Source: Nitrospirillum viridazoti
GTDB taxonomy: Bacteria; Pseudomonadota; Alphaproteobacteria; Azospirillales; Azospirillaceae
Assembly: GCF_007827975.1 (NCBI RefSeq)
Contig: NZ_VITT01000004.1
Strand: one strand, 5' to 3'
Length of the DNA: 64,000 bases
Under the pieces are notes generated by a model, which did no database searches, was not told the DNA's origin, and was given only the letters and a program-made list of their open reading frames with translations. Positions 32,478-41,553 of this stretch are shown piece after piece (the first letter of the stretch is position 1; each line of letters begins with the position of its first letter). The translations under genes were made by a program, and so were the position numbers.

Positions 32478-33818
32478 ATGGCCGTCCTGGAAGAATTCAT
32501 CCGCAGCAACCGCATCACCGAGGTGGAATGCCTGGTGCCCGACCTCTCGGGCATCGCCCGGGGCAAGATCGTTCCGGCGGAAAAGTTCCTGCGCATCCTG
32601 CGGGACCGCGGCTTGCGCCTGCCCGAAAGCGTGTTCATCCAGACCGTGACGGGCGACACGCCGCCCAACAGCGTCACCAACCCGGAAAACTCCGACGTCT
32701 ACATGCTGCCCGACCCGGGCAGCGTGCGCTTCGTTCCCTGGTATGAGGCGCCCACCGCCGCCGTCATCTGCGACTGCGTCTACGCCGACGGCACCAGTGT
32801 GGATATCAGTCCGCGCTGGGTGCTGAAGCGCGTGCTGGAGCTTTATGCCGAGCGCGGCTGGAAGCCCCTGGTGGCGCCCGAGCTGGAATTCTTCCTGGTG
32901 GCGGTGAACAAGGACCCGGACTATCCCCTGGTGCCACCGGTCGGCCGCTCCGGCCGGCAGGAAAGCGGGCGCCAGGCCTTCGGCATCGACGCCGTCAACG
33001 AGTTCGATCCCATCTTCGAGGCGGTCTACGATTACTGCGAGCAGCAGGACATCGACGTCGACACCATGAGCCATGAGGCCGGCGCCGCCCAGATCGAGAT
33101 CAACTTCAACCATGGCGACGCGCTGAGCTTGGCCGACCAAGTCTTCCTGTTCAAGCGCACGGTGCGTGAGGCGGCCATCCGCCACGGCATCTACGCCACC
33201 TTCATGGCCAAGCCCATGCAGAACGAGCCGGGCAGCGCCATGCACATCCACCAGTCGCTGGTGGACGCGGAAACGGGGCGCAACCTGTTCGGCCATCCGG
33301 ACGGCGGCGACACGCCCCTGTTCATGAGCCACATCGCCGGCCTGCAGAAGTACCTGCCCAGCGCCATGCCCCTGCTGGCGCCCAACGTGAACAGCTATCG
33401 CCGGCTGGTGCAGGGGTCGGACGCGCCCATCAACGTCCACTGGGGGCGGGACAACCGCACCACCGGCTTCCGTGTGCCCCTGAGCCAGCCGGAGGCCCGG
33501 CGGGTGGAGAACCGCGTGGCCGGCGCCGACGCCAACCCCTACCTCGCCATCGCCGCCAGCCTGGCCTGCGGCTATCTGGGTATGGTGCAGGAACTGGAAC
33601 CCACGGAACCGGTGAAGGGCACCGCCCATCGCCTGGCCTTCACCTTGCCCCGTCACCAAGGCGACGCGCTGGCCAAGCTGAACGCCAGCCGTCCCTTGCG
33701 GGAGATCTTCGGCGAGCGCTTCGTCGCCTGCGTCACGGCGGTGAAGCAAGCCGAGGACGCCGCCTACCAGCAGGTGATCTCCAGCTGGGAGCGGGAGAAT
33801 TTATTGCTTAACGTTTGA
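32478..33818 (+). CDS. puuA: Glutamine-synthetase-family ligase, gamma-glutamylputrescine synthetase type
   Basis: 446 aa from ATG 32478 (GAGG about 11 nt upstream; GTG 32466 also in frame). The glutamine synthetase fold shows PELEFFLV, HEAGAAQIEINF, GSAMHIHQSL, NSYRRLVQG and NRTTGFRVPLSQPEARRVENR. The short N-terminal domain and catalytic region fit the PuuA/GlnT group that joins glutamate to putrescine or other amines with ATP, rather than housekeeping GlnA. It is divergent from the PAP2-PuuB operon across a 230-bp gap, which suggests shared control of a glutamylated-polyamine pathway. The later genes puuC and puuD are not in the window. Confidence 0.85.
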   Translation: MAVLEEFIRSNRITEVECLVPDLSGIARGKIVPAEKFLRILRDRGLRLPESVFIQTVTGDTPPNSVTNPENSDVYMLPDPGSVRFVPWYEAPTAAVICDCVYADGTSVDISPRWVLKRVLELYAERGWKPLVAPELEFFLVAVNKDPDYPLVPPVGRSGRQESGRQAFGIDAVNEFDPIFEAVYDYCEQQDIDVDTMSHEAGAAQIEINFNHGDALSLADQVFLFKRTVREAAIRHGIYATFMAKPMQNEPGSAMHIHQSLVDAETGRNLFGHPDGGDTPLFMSHIAGLQKYLPSAMPLLAPNVNSYRRLVQGSDAPINVHWGRDNRTTGFRVPLSQPEARRVENRVAGADANPYLAIAASLACGYLGMVQELEPTEPVKGTAHRLAFTLPRHQGDALAKLNASRPLREIFGERFVACVTAVKQAEDAAYQQVISSWERENLLLNV

Positions 33819-33855
33819 TGCCCTGCGGGCGCCGGCATCCGCCGGCTTGCCATGC

Positions 33856-33913
33856 TCGATTTCCGGTCCGCTGACGCATCCCGGAAATCTCCGGCACCCG
33901 CAGTCGCGGGCTG
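33856..33913. repeat. Dispersed repeat B, copy 2
   Basis: A 58-bp match to 30181-30239. Here the left part forms a perfect hairpin: 9-bp arms gatttccgg and ccggaaatc around 14 nt. It lies between the convergent PuuA-like gene and a chemoreceptor gene. Confidence 0.6.
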
Positions 33914-33962
33914 CCAGGGGCAAGTGCCTTGCCCCTGGACTTGTCGCGAGTGAACGCCGGCC

Positions 33963-35648
33963 TCAGCGAATGTTGGCCAGGAAGCCGTGCACTTGGCCGC
34001 GCAGGCGTTCGGCTTCCACCGACAGTTCGCCGGCGGCAGTGCGCACGGTGTGGGCGACTTCGCCGGTTTCGGTCACCGCCTGGCGGGCGGCGGTCACATT
34101 GCCGGAGACCTGCTGCGTGCCGGTGGCTGCCTGCTGGACGTTGCCGGCGATCTCCGCCGTGGCGGCCCCCTGTTCCTCCACGGCCGCCGCCACGGCGGCG
34201 GTGATCTCGTTCATGCGGTTCACGGTCTGGCCGATGCCGGCGATGGCGTCCACGGCGGCATCCGTCATGCCCTGGATTTCCGCCACCTTGGCTTGGATCT
34301 CCTCCGTCGCCTTGGCGGTCTGGGTCGCGAGGTTCTTCACCTCCGACGCCACCACGGCGAAGCCCTTGCCGGCCTCACCCGCTCGCGCCGCCTCGATGGT
34401 GGCGTTCAGCGCCAGCAGGTTGGTCTGCCCGGCGATGCCGGTGATCAGCGCCACGATGTCGCCCACCCGCGCGGCCGAGGCCGCCAAGTCGCCCATGGCG
34501 GTGCTGGTGCGGCCGACTTCCGCCACGGCGCCGGCCGCGATCTCCGACGACTGGGTGATCTGGCGGGCGATTTCATGGATGGAGGCGCTCAGCTCATCCG
34601 TCGCCGCGGCCACGGTGGCGACGTTGGCGCTGGTCTGTTCCGCGGCCGCGGCGGCCGAGGTGGTCTGGCTTTCCGCCCGGGCGGCGGCCGTGGTGGCCGC
34701 GTCGGCGCTGGCCGCCATCTCGGTCGTGGCGGCGGCGATGCCGTCCACCACCTGCTTCACGCTGCCCTCGAACTCGTCCGCCAGGCGGGCCAGGGCGGCC
34801 TTGCGTTCCCGCTCCGCCTCTTCCTTCATCCCTTCCTGGCGCTCGCGCAGGTGCACGGCCTCGACCGAGCGGTCGCGCAGCACGTTCACCGCCTGGGCCA
34901 GGGTGCCGATCTCATCTGTGCGGCCGGTGCCCGGCACGGTGACGCTGAGATCGCCGTCGGCCAGGCGGTTGGTGGTGTTGGTCAGGCGCAGCAGGGGGCC
35001 GGTGATGCCCCGGCTGAGCCACAGGGCTAGGCCGAAGGTCGCCAGCGCCAGCAACCCTACCGTACCGGCGGTGCGATAGCCACTGGCCCGGGCGGCCGCG
35101 TCCACGTCGTCGATGTAGATGCCGGAGGACACGACCCAGCCCCAGCCGCTGGTCAGCTTGTTGTAGGTGGCTTTGGGCGCCGGCGGCGCGCCCGTCTTGG
35201 GCGGCCAGACGTAGTAGCTGAAGCCGCCGCCCTCCTTGGCGCGCTGCAGCTGGTCCTGGGCGTAGTGGACCCCGTTGGCGTCCACGCTGTCCATGTTGCG
35301 CTTGCCCTCCAGCGCGCGGCTTTGCCCGCTGGCCAGCGTCAGGCCCGTGTCATCGTGGATGATCAGGTAATGGTCGCCGTCGTAGCGGAAGGTGCGGGCC
35401 AGGTCCAAGGCCAGTTCCTTGGCCTTGTCCTCCGGCATGTCGCCTGCTTTCGCCTTGGCTTCCAGCGTCTGGATTTGCGATATCGCCGCCTCCACCGCCA
35501 CGCGGGCGCGGGCCTGCCGCTCCTCCATCAGGGTCCGGCTGGAGGTGGCGACGGTGACGGCGCCCAGCGCCGCCAGCGCGATCACGGCCAGCAGCGGGAT
35601 GAGCAGGATGCGGCCGCTGATGCCGCGCAGCGATTTCAGGAATGACAT
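33963..35648 (-). CDS. Methyl-accepting chemotaxis protein with single-Cache sensor
   Basis: 561 aa. Membrane helices at about 12-34 and 185-207 enclose a Cache domain (about 40-180) with FRYDGDHYLIIHDDTGLTLA, YYVWPPKTG and GWGWVVSSGIYIDDV, as in receptors for small organic acids or related ligands. HAMP (about 208-262) and the signalling hairpin IAGQTNLLALNATIEAARAGE follow. No C-terminal CheR-docking pentapeptide is seen. It is convergent with the PuuA-like gene. The ligand is unknown; the polyamine genes around it are the only hint. Confidence 0.93.
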   Translation of the reverse strand: MSFLKSLRGISGRILLIPLLAVIALAALGAVTVATSSRTLMEERQARARVAVEAAISQIQTLEAKAKAGDMPEDKAKELALDLARTFRYDGDHYLIIHDDTGLTLASGQSRALEGKRNMDSVDANGVHYAQDQLQRAKEGGGFSYYVWPPKTGAPPAPKATYNKLTSGWGWVVSSGIYIDDVDAAARASGYRTAGTVGLLALATFGLALWLSRGITGPLLRLTNTTNRLADGDLSVTVPGTGRTDEIGTLAQAVNVLRDRSVEAVHLRERQEGMKEEAERERKAALARLADEFEGSVKQVVDGIAAATTEMAASADAATTAAARAESQTTSAAAAAEQTSANVATVAAATDELSASIHEIARQITQSSEIAAGAVAEVGRTSTAMGDLAASAARVGDIVALITGIAGQTNLLALNATIEAARAGEAGKGFAVVASEVKNLATQTAKATEEIQAKVAEIQGMTDAAVDAIAGIGQTVNRMNEITAAVAAAVEEQGAATAEIAGNVQQAATGTQQVSGNVTAARQAVTETGEVAHTVRTAAGELSVEAERLRGQVHGFLANIR

Positions 35649-35802
35649 CGGTTACCACCAGCCAGAGAGGGGCCCAGAAAGGGGCCCAGAAAAAGGGGGG
35701 TGCGGCTTAACGCCGCCGCTCTAACAGCTGGCTATACCCGGACCTTGGACAAGGCACCGTTGCTATATTGACATCGTTGCCATCACGTCAAAGGCGAATG
35801 AT

Positions 35803-36288
35803 TTAAAGAATCCGTCTCATATAGATAGCGTCGAGGCCGTATGACGTTACGTCAACGTGTTCATCCTCAACGGCGCTGAAACCGCGTCGCCGCCAGAAGG
35901 CTTCGGAATTATTGACGGACAGCAGCCGCACTTCGCGGAAACCCGCGTCCCCCGCGTGCGCTGCCAACAGGTCGACCGCCGTCTCGGCGTGCCCCCTGCC
36001 GCGCGCGGCGGCGTCGATGGCGATGTCATGGATATAGTAGATGTCGGCGTCCGCCGGCAGGCCGCCCAGCAGGTGGTTCAGCTTGGGCACCCGGCCCCGC
36101 GCATAGGGGTGGCTGACGGCATACCCTGAGAGCTCGCCGTCGGGCATTTCCAACGTCAGGCAGCCCGCGGGGTAGACGGCCAGCTTATCGGTCATGACCT
36201 CCAGCGCCTCGAAAAAGTCGACGTGGATGGCGCAGGCCAGGGTGAAGGCGGGGGCCAGGTCGGCCACCGTCATGGGACGCCACGGCAT
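35803..36288 (-). CDS. GNAT-family N-acetyltransferase
   Basis: 161 aa. The acetyl-CoA loop AARGRGHAETAVDLL matches the (R/Q)xxGx(G/A) motif A, with IYYIHDIAID as the preceding strand and LLSVNNSEAFWRRRGF as motif B. Start ATG 36288; ATG 36273 in frame is also possible. The substrate is not predictable. Confidence 0.87.
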   Translation of the reverse strand: MPWRPMTVADLAPAFTLACAIHVDFFEALEVMTDKLAVYPAGCLTLEMPDGELSGYAVSHPYARGRVPKLNHLLGGLPADADIYYIHDIAIDAAARGRGHAETAVDLLAAHAGDAGFREVRLLSVNNSEAFWRRRGFSAVEDEHVDVTSYGLDAIYMRRIL

Positions 36289-36556
36289 GGGATGGGCACC
36301 GGGTGGGACAGGAATGGGGATGCCATGTGCGTCACAGGCGCCGCGGCGTCAAGGGGCGATGGAGGCACTCGGCATGCGGGACCAAACCGCTGTCTCGCAC
36401 AATTATGCATGGCCTGACATGTCGCAGTGCCGTTGGTGTGGGGGTAGCCATCGGCGCACCCTTCGCCACGCGGGGATGCCCCGTGGAGCAGGGGCTTTCG
36501 GAGTGGAGCCGGCTGACTGGGTGCACCCCCGGTGCCAACCCTTTGGGAACAAATCC

Positions 36557-36847
36557 ATGAAACGCAGTCACCACATCACGTTGGCGGCCTTGGCCGCCGC
36601 GACGACGCTGTCGTTGAGCGGGTGTGATTCAAAGCACGATCAGGATTGCAAGGCGAACCAGAACCAGCAGGCGGATTGCCGGTCCGGTGGCGGCGGCCAC
36701 GGCGGCGGCGGTGGCGGTGGGGCGGGCTATGTCTCCAGCTCCAAGTCCGGCGGCGTTGAAAGCGGCGGTTTCGGCGAAAGCGCCGCCGCGCATGGTGGCG
36801 GTGGCGAGGGCGGTGGCGGCCACGGTGGCGGTGGGGGTGGTGAGTAG
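36557..36847 (+). CDS. Small glycine-rich lipoprotein, mini-YgiB-like
   Basis: 96 aa with a lipoprotein signal ending LSLSGC, then a short Cys-containing part (SKHDQDCKANQNQQADC) and a Gly/His-rich tail. The segment ESGGFGESAAAHGG matches the GGFGES motif near the end of E. coli YgiB (DUF1190/UPF0441), and ygiB precedes ygiC in E. coli just as this gene precedes a YgiC homologue by 14 bp. It is much shorter than YgiB (about 220 aa), with the middle replaced by glycine runs. The function of YgiB itself is unsettled. The membrane and secretion assignment rests on the lipobox. Confidence 0.75.
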   Translation: MKRSHHITLAALAAATTLSLSGCDSKHDQDCKANQNQQADCRSGGGGHGGGGGGGAGYVSSSKSGGVESGGFGESAAAHGGGGEGGGGHGGGGGGE

Positions 36848-36861
36848 GGAGGCTCGCGATC

Positions 36862-38061
36862 ATGGAACGCATCCGCTTCACCCCCCGGGCCGATTGGATC
36901 GCCCGCATCGAATCCCAGGGCCTGACCTATCACTCCCTGGGCTTGCCCCTGGGCCTGCCGCCTGGGGACCTCTCCCCCGGTGGCGAGGCCGATGGGCTGT
37001 GGTGGGATGAATCCGCCGCGTACGCTTTCACCGCCGGGGAAGTCGACAGGCTGGAGGCCGCGACCAACACGCTCCACCAATTATGCCTGCAGGCGGTGGC
37101 GGCCGTGGTGGCGACACCGCGCCTGATGGACCGCTTCGGGCTCAGCCCGGCCTACCGCGCCTATGTCATCGACAGCTGGCGGCGCGGCGATCACGCCCTG
37201 TACGGCCGCTTCGACCTGGCCTTCAACCCGGACCGGGAGGAATTGGCCGAGCCCAAGATGCTGGAATACAACGCCGACACGCCCACTACCCTGATTGAAT
37301 CGGCGGTGGTGCAATGGTTCTGGCTGCGCGACGTCCTGCCCGATGCCGACCAGTTCAATTCCATCCACGAGCGGCTGATCGCGCGCTGGCGGGAAATCGG
37401 CCGGCGCCAGCCGTCCGGCGCCCTTGTCCACCTGTCGTCCTACGCCGACTATGAGGAGGAGTTGCGGACGGTGGAGTACCTGGTGGACACGGCGCGCCAG
37501 GCCGGCCTGAACGCCGTCCACCTGCCCATTACCCAGGTGGGCTGGGACAAAGATGAAAGCCGCTTCGTCGATGAGCGGCGCCGCCCGCTGGCGCTGTGGT
37601 TCAAGCTCTATCCCTGGGAATGGCTGGCGGCGGAACGTTTCGGCGCTCATCTACCGACCGTTGGCCTGACGGTGGTGGAGCCGCCGTGGAAGATGCTGTT
37701 GTCGCACAAGGCCATCCTGACCGTGCTGTGGGACCTATTCCCCGGCCACCCCAACCTGCTGCCCGCCGGCTTCACCGCCGGGGCCGTGGGGCCGGACTGG
37801 ATCGCCAAGCCCATGCAGGCGCGGGAGGGCGCCAACATCCGCCTGGTGCGCGACGGACGGGAGGTCTTGCGCACCACCGGCGCCTACGGCCAGGGGCCCG
37901 TGGTTTATCAGCGCGCCGTGGATTTGGCCCGTGACGACGGCCGGCACGTGGTGCTGGGCGCCTGGGTGGTGGGGGACGAGGCCGCCGGCCTGTGCGTGCG
38001 CGAGGATTCGGGGCCCATCATCACCGGCGCCTCACGCTTCCTGCCGCATTACTTCCGCTAA
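36862..38061 (+). CDS. Glutathionylspermidine synthase-like ATP-grasp enzyme (YgiC/YjfC family)
   Basis: 399 aa, the usual length of YgiC/YjfC. It shows the family pattern from the N-terminus (DWIARIESQGLTYHSL, LYGRFDLAFN) through KMLEYNADTPTTLIE, a nucleotide/metal site, to SHKAILTVLWDLFPGHPNL, IAKPMQAREGANI and the terminal GASRFLPHYF. It lacks the amidase half of bifunctional E. coli Gss. The fold suggests ATP-dependent peptide-bond formation between a carboxylate and an amine, but YgiC-type proteins have no agreed substrate. It sits in an apparent operon with the mini-YgiB lipoprotein, with a Kef-type antiporter gene after it. Confidence 0.9.
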   Translation: MERIRFTPRADWIARIESQGLTYHSLGLPLGLPPGDLSPGGEADGLWWDESAAYAFTAGEVDRLEAATNTLHQLCLQAVAAVVATPRLMDRFGLSPAYRAYVIDSWRRGDHALYGRFDLAFNPDREELAEPKMLEYNADTPTTLIESAVVQWFWLRDVLPDADQFNSIHERLIARWREIGRRQPSGALVHLSSYADYEEELRTVEYLVDTARQAGLNAVHLPITQVGWDKDESRFVDERRRPLALWFKLYPWEWLAAERFGAHLPTVGLTVVEPPWKMLLSHKAILTVLWDLFPGHPNLLPAGFTAGAVGPDWIAKPMQAREGANIRLVRDGREVLRTTGAYGQGPVVYQRAVDLARDDGRHVVLGAWVVGDEAAGLCVREDSGPIITGASRFLPHYFR

Positions 38062-38181
38062 TCGGATGCGATGACCGGGGCCGCCTTGCTCCGGTCATCG
38101 CATCCTTGTTAGGGTCCACCCCATCGGACCCCGAACCATTCGGGCGGGGGCCTTTTGGGGCAAGCCTAGGGGGTATCCCGC

Positions 38182-40005
38182 GTGACCGACACGTCGTCCG
38201 GCGTCGACCTGATGCAGATCGTGGCCGTGCTGGGCGCCGGTGTCGTGGCCGCCCCGCTGTTCAAGCGGCTGGGCTTCGGCGCCATCCTGGGGTATCTGGC
38301 CGCCGGCCTGGCCATCGGGCCCTTCGGCTTCCGCATCCTGGCCGATCCGGCGGCGGTGCTGCACTTCGCCGAACTGGGCGTGGTGATGTTCCTGTTCCTC
38401 ATCGGGCTGGAGATGCGGCCGGCCAAGCTGTGGACCCTGCGGCGCCAGATCTTCGGCCTGGGCGTGGCGCAGGCGGCCGTTTGCGGCGCGCTCATGACCA
38501 TCGCCGGCGTGCTGGCCGGCTTTCCGCCCGCGGTGGCCTTCGTCGCCGCCATGGGCTTCGCCCAATCCTCCACCGCCGCCATCATCCAGACGCTGGAGGA
38601 GAAGGGGGAGATGTCGACCCCCTTCGGCCAGCGCGCCATGTCCATCCTGCTGCTGGAGGATTTGTCGGTGGTGCCGCTGCTGGCCGTCGTGGCGCTGCTG
38701 GCGCCGGAGGCCAGCCACGATCTGCGCGGCAGCTGGGTGGGCGTGGCGGTGGCCGCCGCCGCCGTGGCGGTGGTCATCGTGGCCGGACGCTGGGTGCTGA
38801 ACCCGCTGTTCGGCCTGCTGGCAGGGTCCCGGGTGCGTGAGGCGATGACGGCGGCGGCGCTGGCCGTGGTGCTGGGGGCGGCGCTGCTGATGGAAAGCTC
38901 CGGCCTGTCCATGGCCATGGGCGCCTTCCTGGCCGGCGTGCTGCTGTCCGGCTCCGGTTTCCGCCATCAGTTGGAGGCGGATATCGAGCCCTTCCGCGGC
39001 CTGCTGCTGGGCCTGTTCTTCATGGCCGTGGGCATGTCGCTGGACCTGTCGGTGGTGGCGGCGGAATGGCGCATGGTGCTGCTGGTGCTGGTGGGCTGCG
39101 TCGCCACCAAGGCGGCGGGCATCTATGCCGTGGCCCGCGTCTCGGGTGCCGACTGCCGGGAATCCGTCCAGCGCACCACCCTGTTTGCCCAGGGGGGCGA
39201 GTTCGCCTTCGTGCTTTATGGCGCCGGCATGGGCGTCGGCGTGCTGGACGGGCAGGTCAACGCCATCATGACGGCCACCGTCATCCTGTCCATGGTGCTG
39301 ACGCCCATGACAGTGCGCCTGGTGTGGAGCCTGCTGCCCGAACCGGCGCCGGACACCGCCGGCCTGGTGCGGCCCGACGGGCTCAACGGCGCGGTGCTGA
39401 TCATCGGCTTCGGCCGTTTCGGCCAGGTGGTCAGCCAGACGCTGCTGGCGCGCGGATTGGACGTCACCATCATCGACACGGATGTGGAAATGATCCAGGC
39501 GGCCGCCGGCTTCGGCTTCCAGATCTATTATGGCGACGGCACCAACCTGGACGTGCTGCACGCGTCCGGCGCCGGCCGGGCCCGGGCGGTGGCGGTGTGC
39601 GTGGACGGCAAGGACACCGCCAACAAGATCGTGGACCTGGTTAAATCCAGCTTCCCCCACGCCGGCCTGCTGGTGCGCGCCTACGACCGCCGCCACACCC
39701 TGCAGCTGATCGCGGCGGGTGTGGACCTGCAGGTGCGCGAGACCTTGGAATCGGCGCTGGCCTTCGGTCAGGGTGCGCTGGAGTTCCTGGGCTTGCCGGA
39801 GGAAGAGGCGCGCGAGACGGCGGCGGAGGTGCGGCGGCGCGACCAGGAACGCCTGGCGCTGGAGCAGGCCAGCGGCCAGCTGGAGGGCTTCAACCAGTTC
39901 CGGCCCAGGGAGCCCAAGCCCATGCCCCTGTTCCAGGCCGGCAAGGAGGCGCGGCCGCTCACGCCTGAGACGCGGGAGATCGCGACGCGCGGCACGCCGA
40001 CCTGA
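38182..40005 (+). CDS. CPA2 cation:proton antiporter with TrkA-N domain (KefB/KefC/YbaL type)
   Basis: 607 aa starting at GTG with a G-rich ribosome site. The first 390 residues form about 12 membrane helices of the Na+/H+ exchanger fold (GFGAILGYLAAGLAIGPFGF, FLIGLEMRPAKLW, QSSTAAIIQTLEEKGEM). Residues about 395-515 form a Rossmann TrkA-N domain with IIGFGRFGQVVSQTLL and the Asp at the end of the second strand (TIIDTD). A charged coiled tail follows. Kef systems are controlled by glutathione adducts. The glutathionylspermidine-synthase-like gene just upstream is therefore a suggestive neighbour, though a functional tie is inference. Confidence 0.92.
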   Translation: MTDTSSGVDLMQIVAVLGAGVVAAPLFKRLGFGAILGYLAAGLAIGPFGFRILADPAAVLHFAELGVVMFLFLIGLEMRPAKLWTLRRQIFGLGVAQAAVCGALMTIAGVLAGFPPAVAFVAAMGFAQSSTAAIIQTLEEKGEMSTPFGQRAMSILLLEDLSVVPLLAVVALLAPEASHDLRGSWVGVAVAAAAVAVVIVAGRWVLNPLFGLLAGSRVREAMTAAALAVVLGAALLMESSGLSMAMGAFLAGVLLSGSGFRHQLEADIEPFRGLLLGLFFMAVGMSLDLSVVAAEWRMVLLVLVGCVATKAAGIYAVARVSGADCRESVQRTTLFAQGGEFAFVLYGAGMGVGVLDGQVNAIMTATVILSMVLTPMTVRLVWSLLPEPAPDTAGLVRPDGLNGAVLIIGFGRFGQVVSQTLLARGLDVTIIDTDVEMIQAAAGFGFQIYYGDGTNLDVLHASGAGRARAVAVCVDGKDTANKIVDLVKSSFPHAGLLVRAYDRRHTLQLIAAGVDLQVRETLESALAFGQGALEFLGLPEEEARETAAEVRRRDQERLALEQASGQLEGFNQFRPREPKPMPLFQAGKEARPLTPETREIATRGTPT

Positions 40006-40101
40006 GGCCCAAAGCCGCCTGTGTTTTCCGGGACTTGTCCCAAATGGCGCGGGCCTGCCCGCAGGGTGTAGTACAAATAGGCGACAGGCCGCCCCCGCTG
40101 C

Positions 40102-40130
40102 TTGACAGGGCTGTCCCCATGGGGTGCAAA
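40102..40130 (+). promoter_or_regulatory. Candidate sigma-70 promoter of potF
   Basis: An exact TTGACA at 40102-40107 is followed after 17 nt by TGCAAA at 40125-40130, a weak -10 match. The potF start is about 55 bp further on. Support is position and the perfect -35 only. Confidence 0.4.
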
Positions 40131-40185
40131 TGCCCCCGACCAGGGACCCGAGGGTCCCGGCCGATTTCCAAGAACGGGGACGTGG

Positions 40186-41268
40186 ATGAAAAAGAAGCTG
40201 GTGCCGCTGCTGGCGGGATTGGTGGTGGCGGTGGCCGGTGCCGCCTGGGCGCAGAGCAAGACGGTCCACGTCTATAACTGGACCGACTATATCGGCGAGA
40301 CCACGCTGGCCGATTTCACCAAGGCCACCGGCATCCAGACCAAGTACGACGTCTACACCGATCTGGAAACCCTGGAGGCCAAGCTGCTGACGGGCAATTC
40401 CGGCTACGACGTCATCGTCCCCACGGCCCAGCCCACCCTGCGCAAGTTCATCCAGGCGCAGGCGGTGCAGAAGCTGGACAAGTCCAAGATCCCCAACCTG
40501 AAGAATCTGGACCCGGTGCTGATGGCCCGCCTGGCGGAAGTGGATCCGGGCAACGAGTACGCCGCCATCTACCAGTGGGGCACCGTCGGCATCGGCTACA
40601 ACCCGGACAAGGTGAAGGCCGCCCTGGGCACCGCCACCATCGACAGCTGGAAGCAGGTGTTCGATCCGGAGAACGCCAAGAAGCTGGCCAGCTGCGGCAT
40701 CGTCGTGCTGGACAGCCCGGCCGACATCCTGCCCTCCGTCCTGAACTATCTGGGCCTGCCGCCCAGCAGCGAGAAGTCGGACGACGTGAAGAAGGCAGGG
40801 GAGCTGATGTCCAGCATCCGCCCCTACATCAAGACCTTCGTCCCGTCCGTCATCGATCCGCTGGCCAGCGGCGACGCCTGTGTCGCCATCGGCTATTCCG
40901 GCGACGTGCTGCAGGCGCAGGCCCGCTCCGGCGGCAAGGTCAAGATCGACTACGCCATCCCGAAGGAAGGCGCCCAGCTGTGGTTCGATACCCTGGCCAT
41001 CCCGGCCGGGGCGCCGAACGTGGCCGAGGCCTACGCCTACATCAACTACATGCTGGACCCCAAGGTGATGGCCGGCATCAGCAACGCCGTCTCCTACGCC
41101 AACGCCGTGCCCGCCTCGCTGCCCCTGCTGAAGCCGGAGATCAAGGACAACCCGCGCATCTATCCACCCAAGGACGTGATGGACAAGCTGTTCACCATCA
41201 AGCAGCTGGCCCAGCGGGCGGAGCAGGAGCGCAACCGCACCTGGACCCGCATCAAGACCGGCCGCTAG
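40186..41268 (+). CDS. potF: Putrescine-type ABC transporter periplasmic binding protein
   Basis: 360 aa from ATG 40186; the upstream in-frame extension is non-coding. The signal peptide (MKKKLVPLLAGLVVAVAGA to AWAQ) is followed by the PotD/PotF pattern VHVYNWTDYIG, YDVIVPTAQ, YQWGTVGIGYN and GDACVAIGYSGDVLQA. It would bind putrescine or a related polyamine in the periplasm and hand it to PotG-H-I. PotF is preferred to PotD from overall resemblance and from the complete potGHI genes downstream. A terminator after it probably makes this gene more strongly expressed than the rest. Confidence 0.93.
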   Translation: MKKKLVPLLAGLVVAVAGAAWAQSKTVHVYNWTDYIGETTLADFTKATGIQTKYDVYTDLETLEAKLLTGNSGYDVIVPTAQPTLRKFIQAQAVQKLDKSKIPNLKNLDPVLMARLAEVDPGNEYAAIYQWGTVGIGYNPDKVKAALGTATIDSWKQVFDPENAKKLASCGIVVLDSPADILPSVLNYLGLPPSSEKSDDVKKAGELMSSIRPYIKTFVPSVIDPLASGDACVAIGYSGDVLQAQARSGGKVKIDYAIPKEGAQLWFDTLAIPAGAPNVAEAYAYINYMLDPKVMAGISNAVSYANAVPASLPLLKPEIKDNPRIYPPKDVMDKLFTIKQLAQRAEQERNRTWTRIKTGR

Positions 41269-41293
41269 GCCGTCCGCTCAGGGTGAGAGGAAC

Positions 41294-41324
41294 AGGGGCG
41301 CCGCCCGCCGGGGGCGCCCCTTTT
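41294..41324 (+). terminator. Terminator/attenuator between potF and potG
   Basis: A 9-bp stem (41294-41302 with 41313-41321) with a 10-nt loop and four T. It lies within the pot operon and could allow partial read-through, giving excess binding protein over membrane components. Confidence 0.82.
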
Positions 41325-41553
41325 CTTGAGCTCTGGCTTGTTTCACGTTTCTGGCATTTTCGCGCAAAATCGCACCTGCGAAAAAACGCGCGGCCCAGGG
41401 CCGCAGACCCCATAGTTCCTATGGACAGCGGGGGCGCACCCTGGCATTCAGCAGGTTCGGAACGCTATTCCGGGCAGGCGGTTCCCCCAATCAGGAAGCG
41501 CCTATCGGACGTCCGCCATCGGGCCCACTTCCAGCATCGTGATCCGCCGCCTC

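Noticed and set aside
38095..40269. A 724-codon open frame on the minus strand opposite the antiporter gene
   Set aside because: The plus-strand antiporter has clear membrane and TrkA-N motifs; the antisense translation is His/Gln/Gly/Arg-rich and matches nothing.
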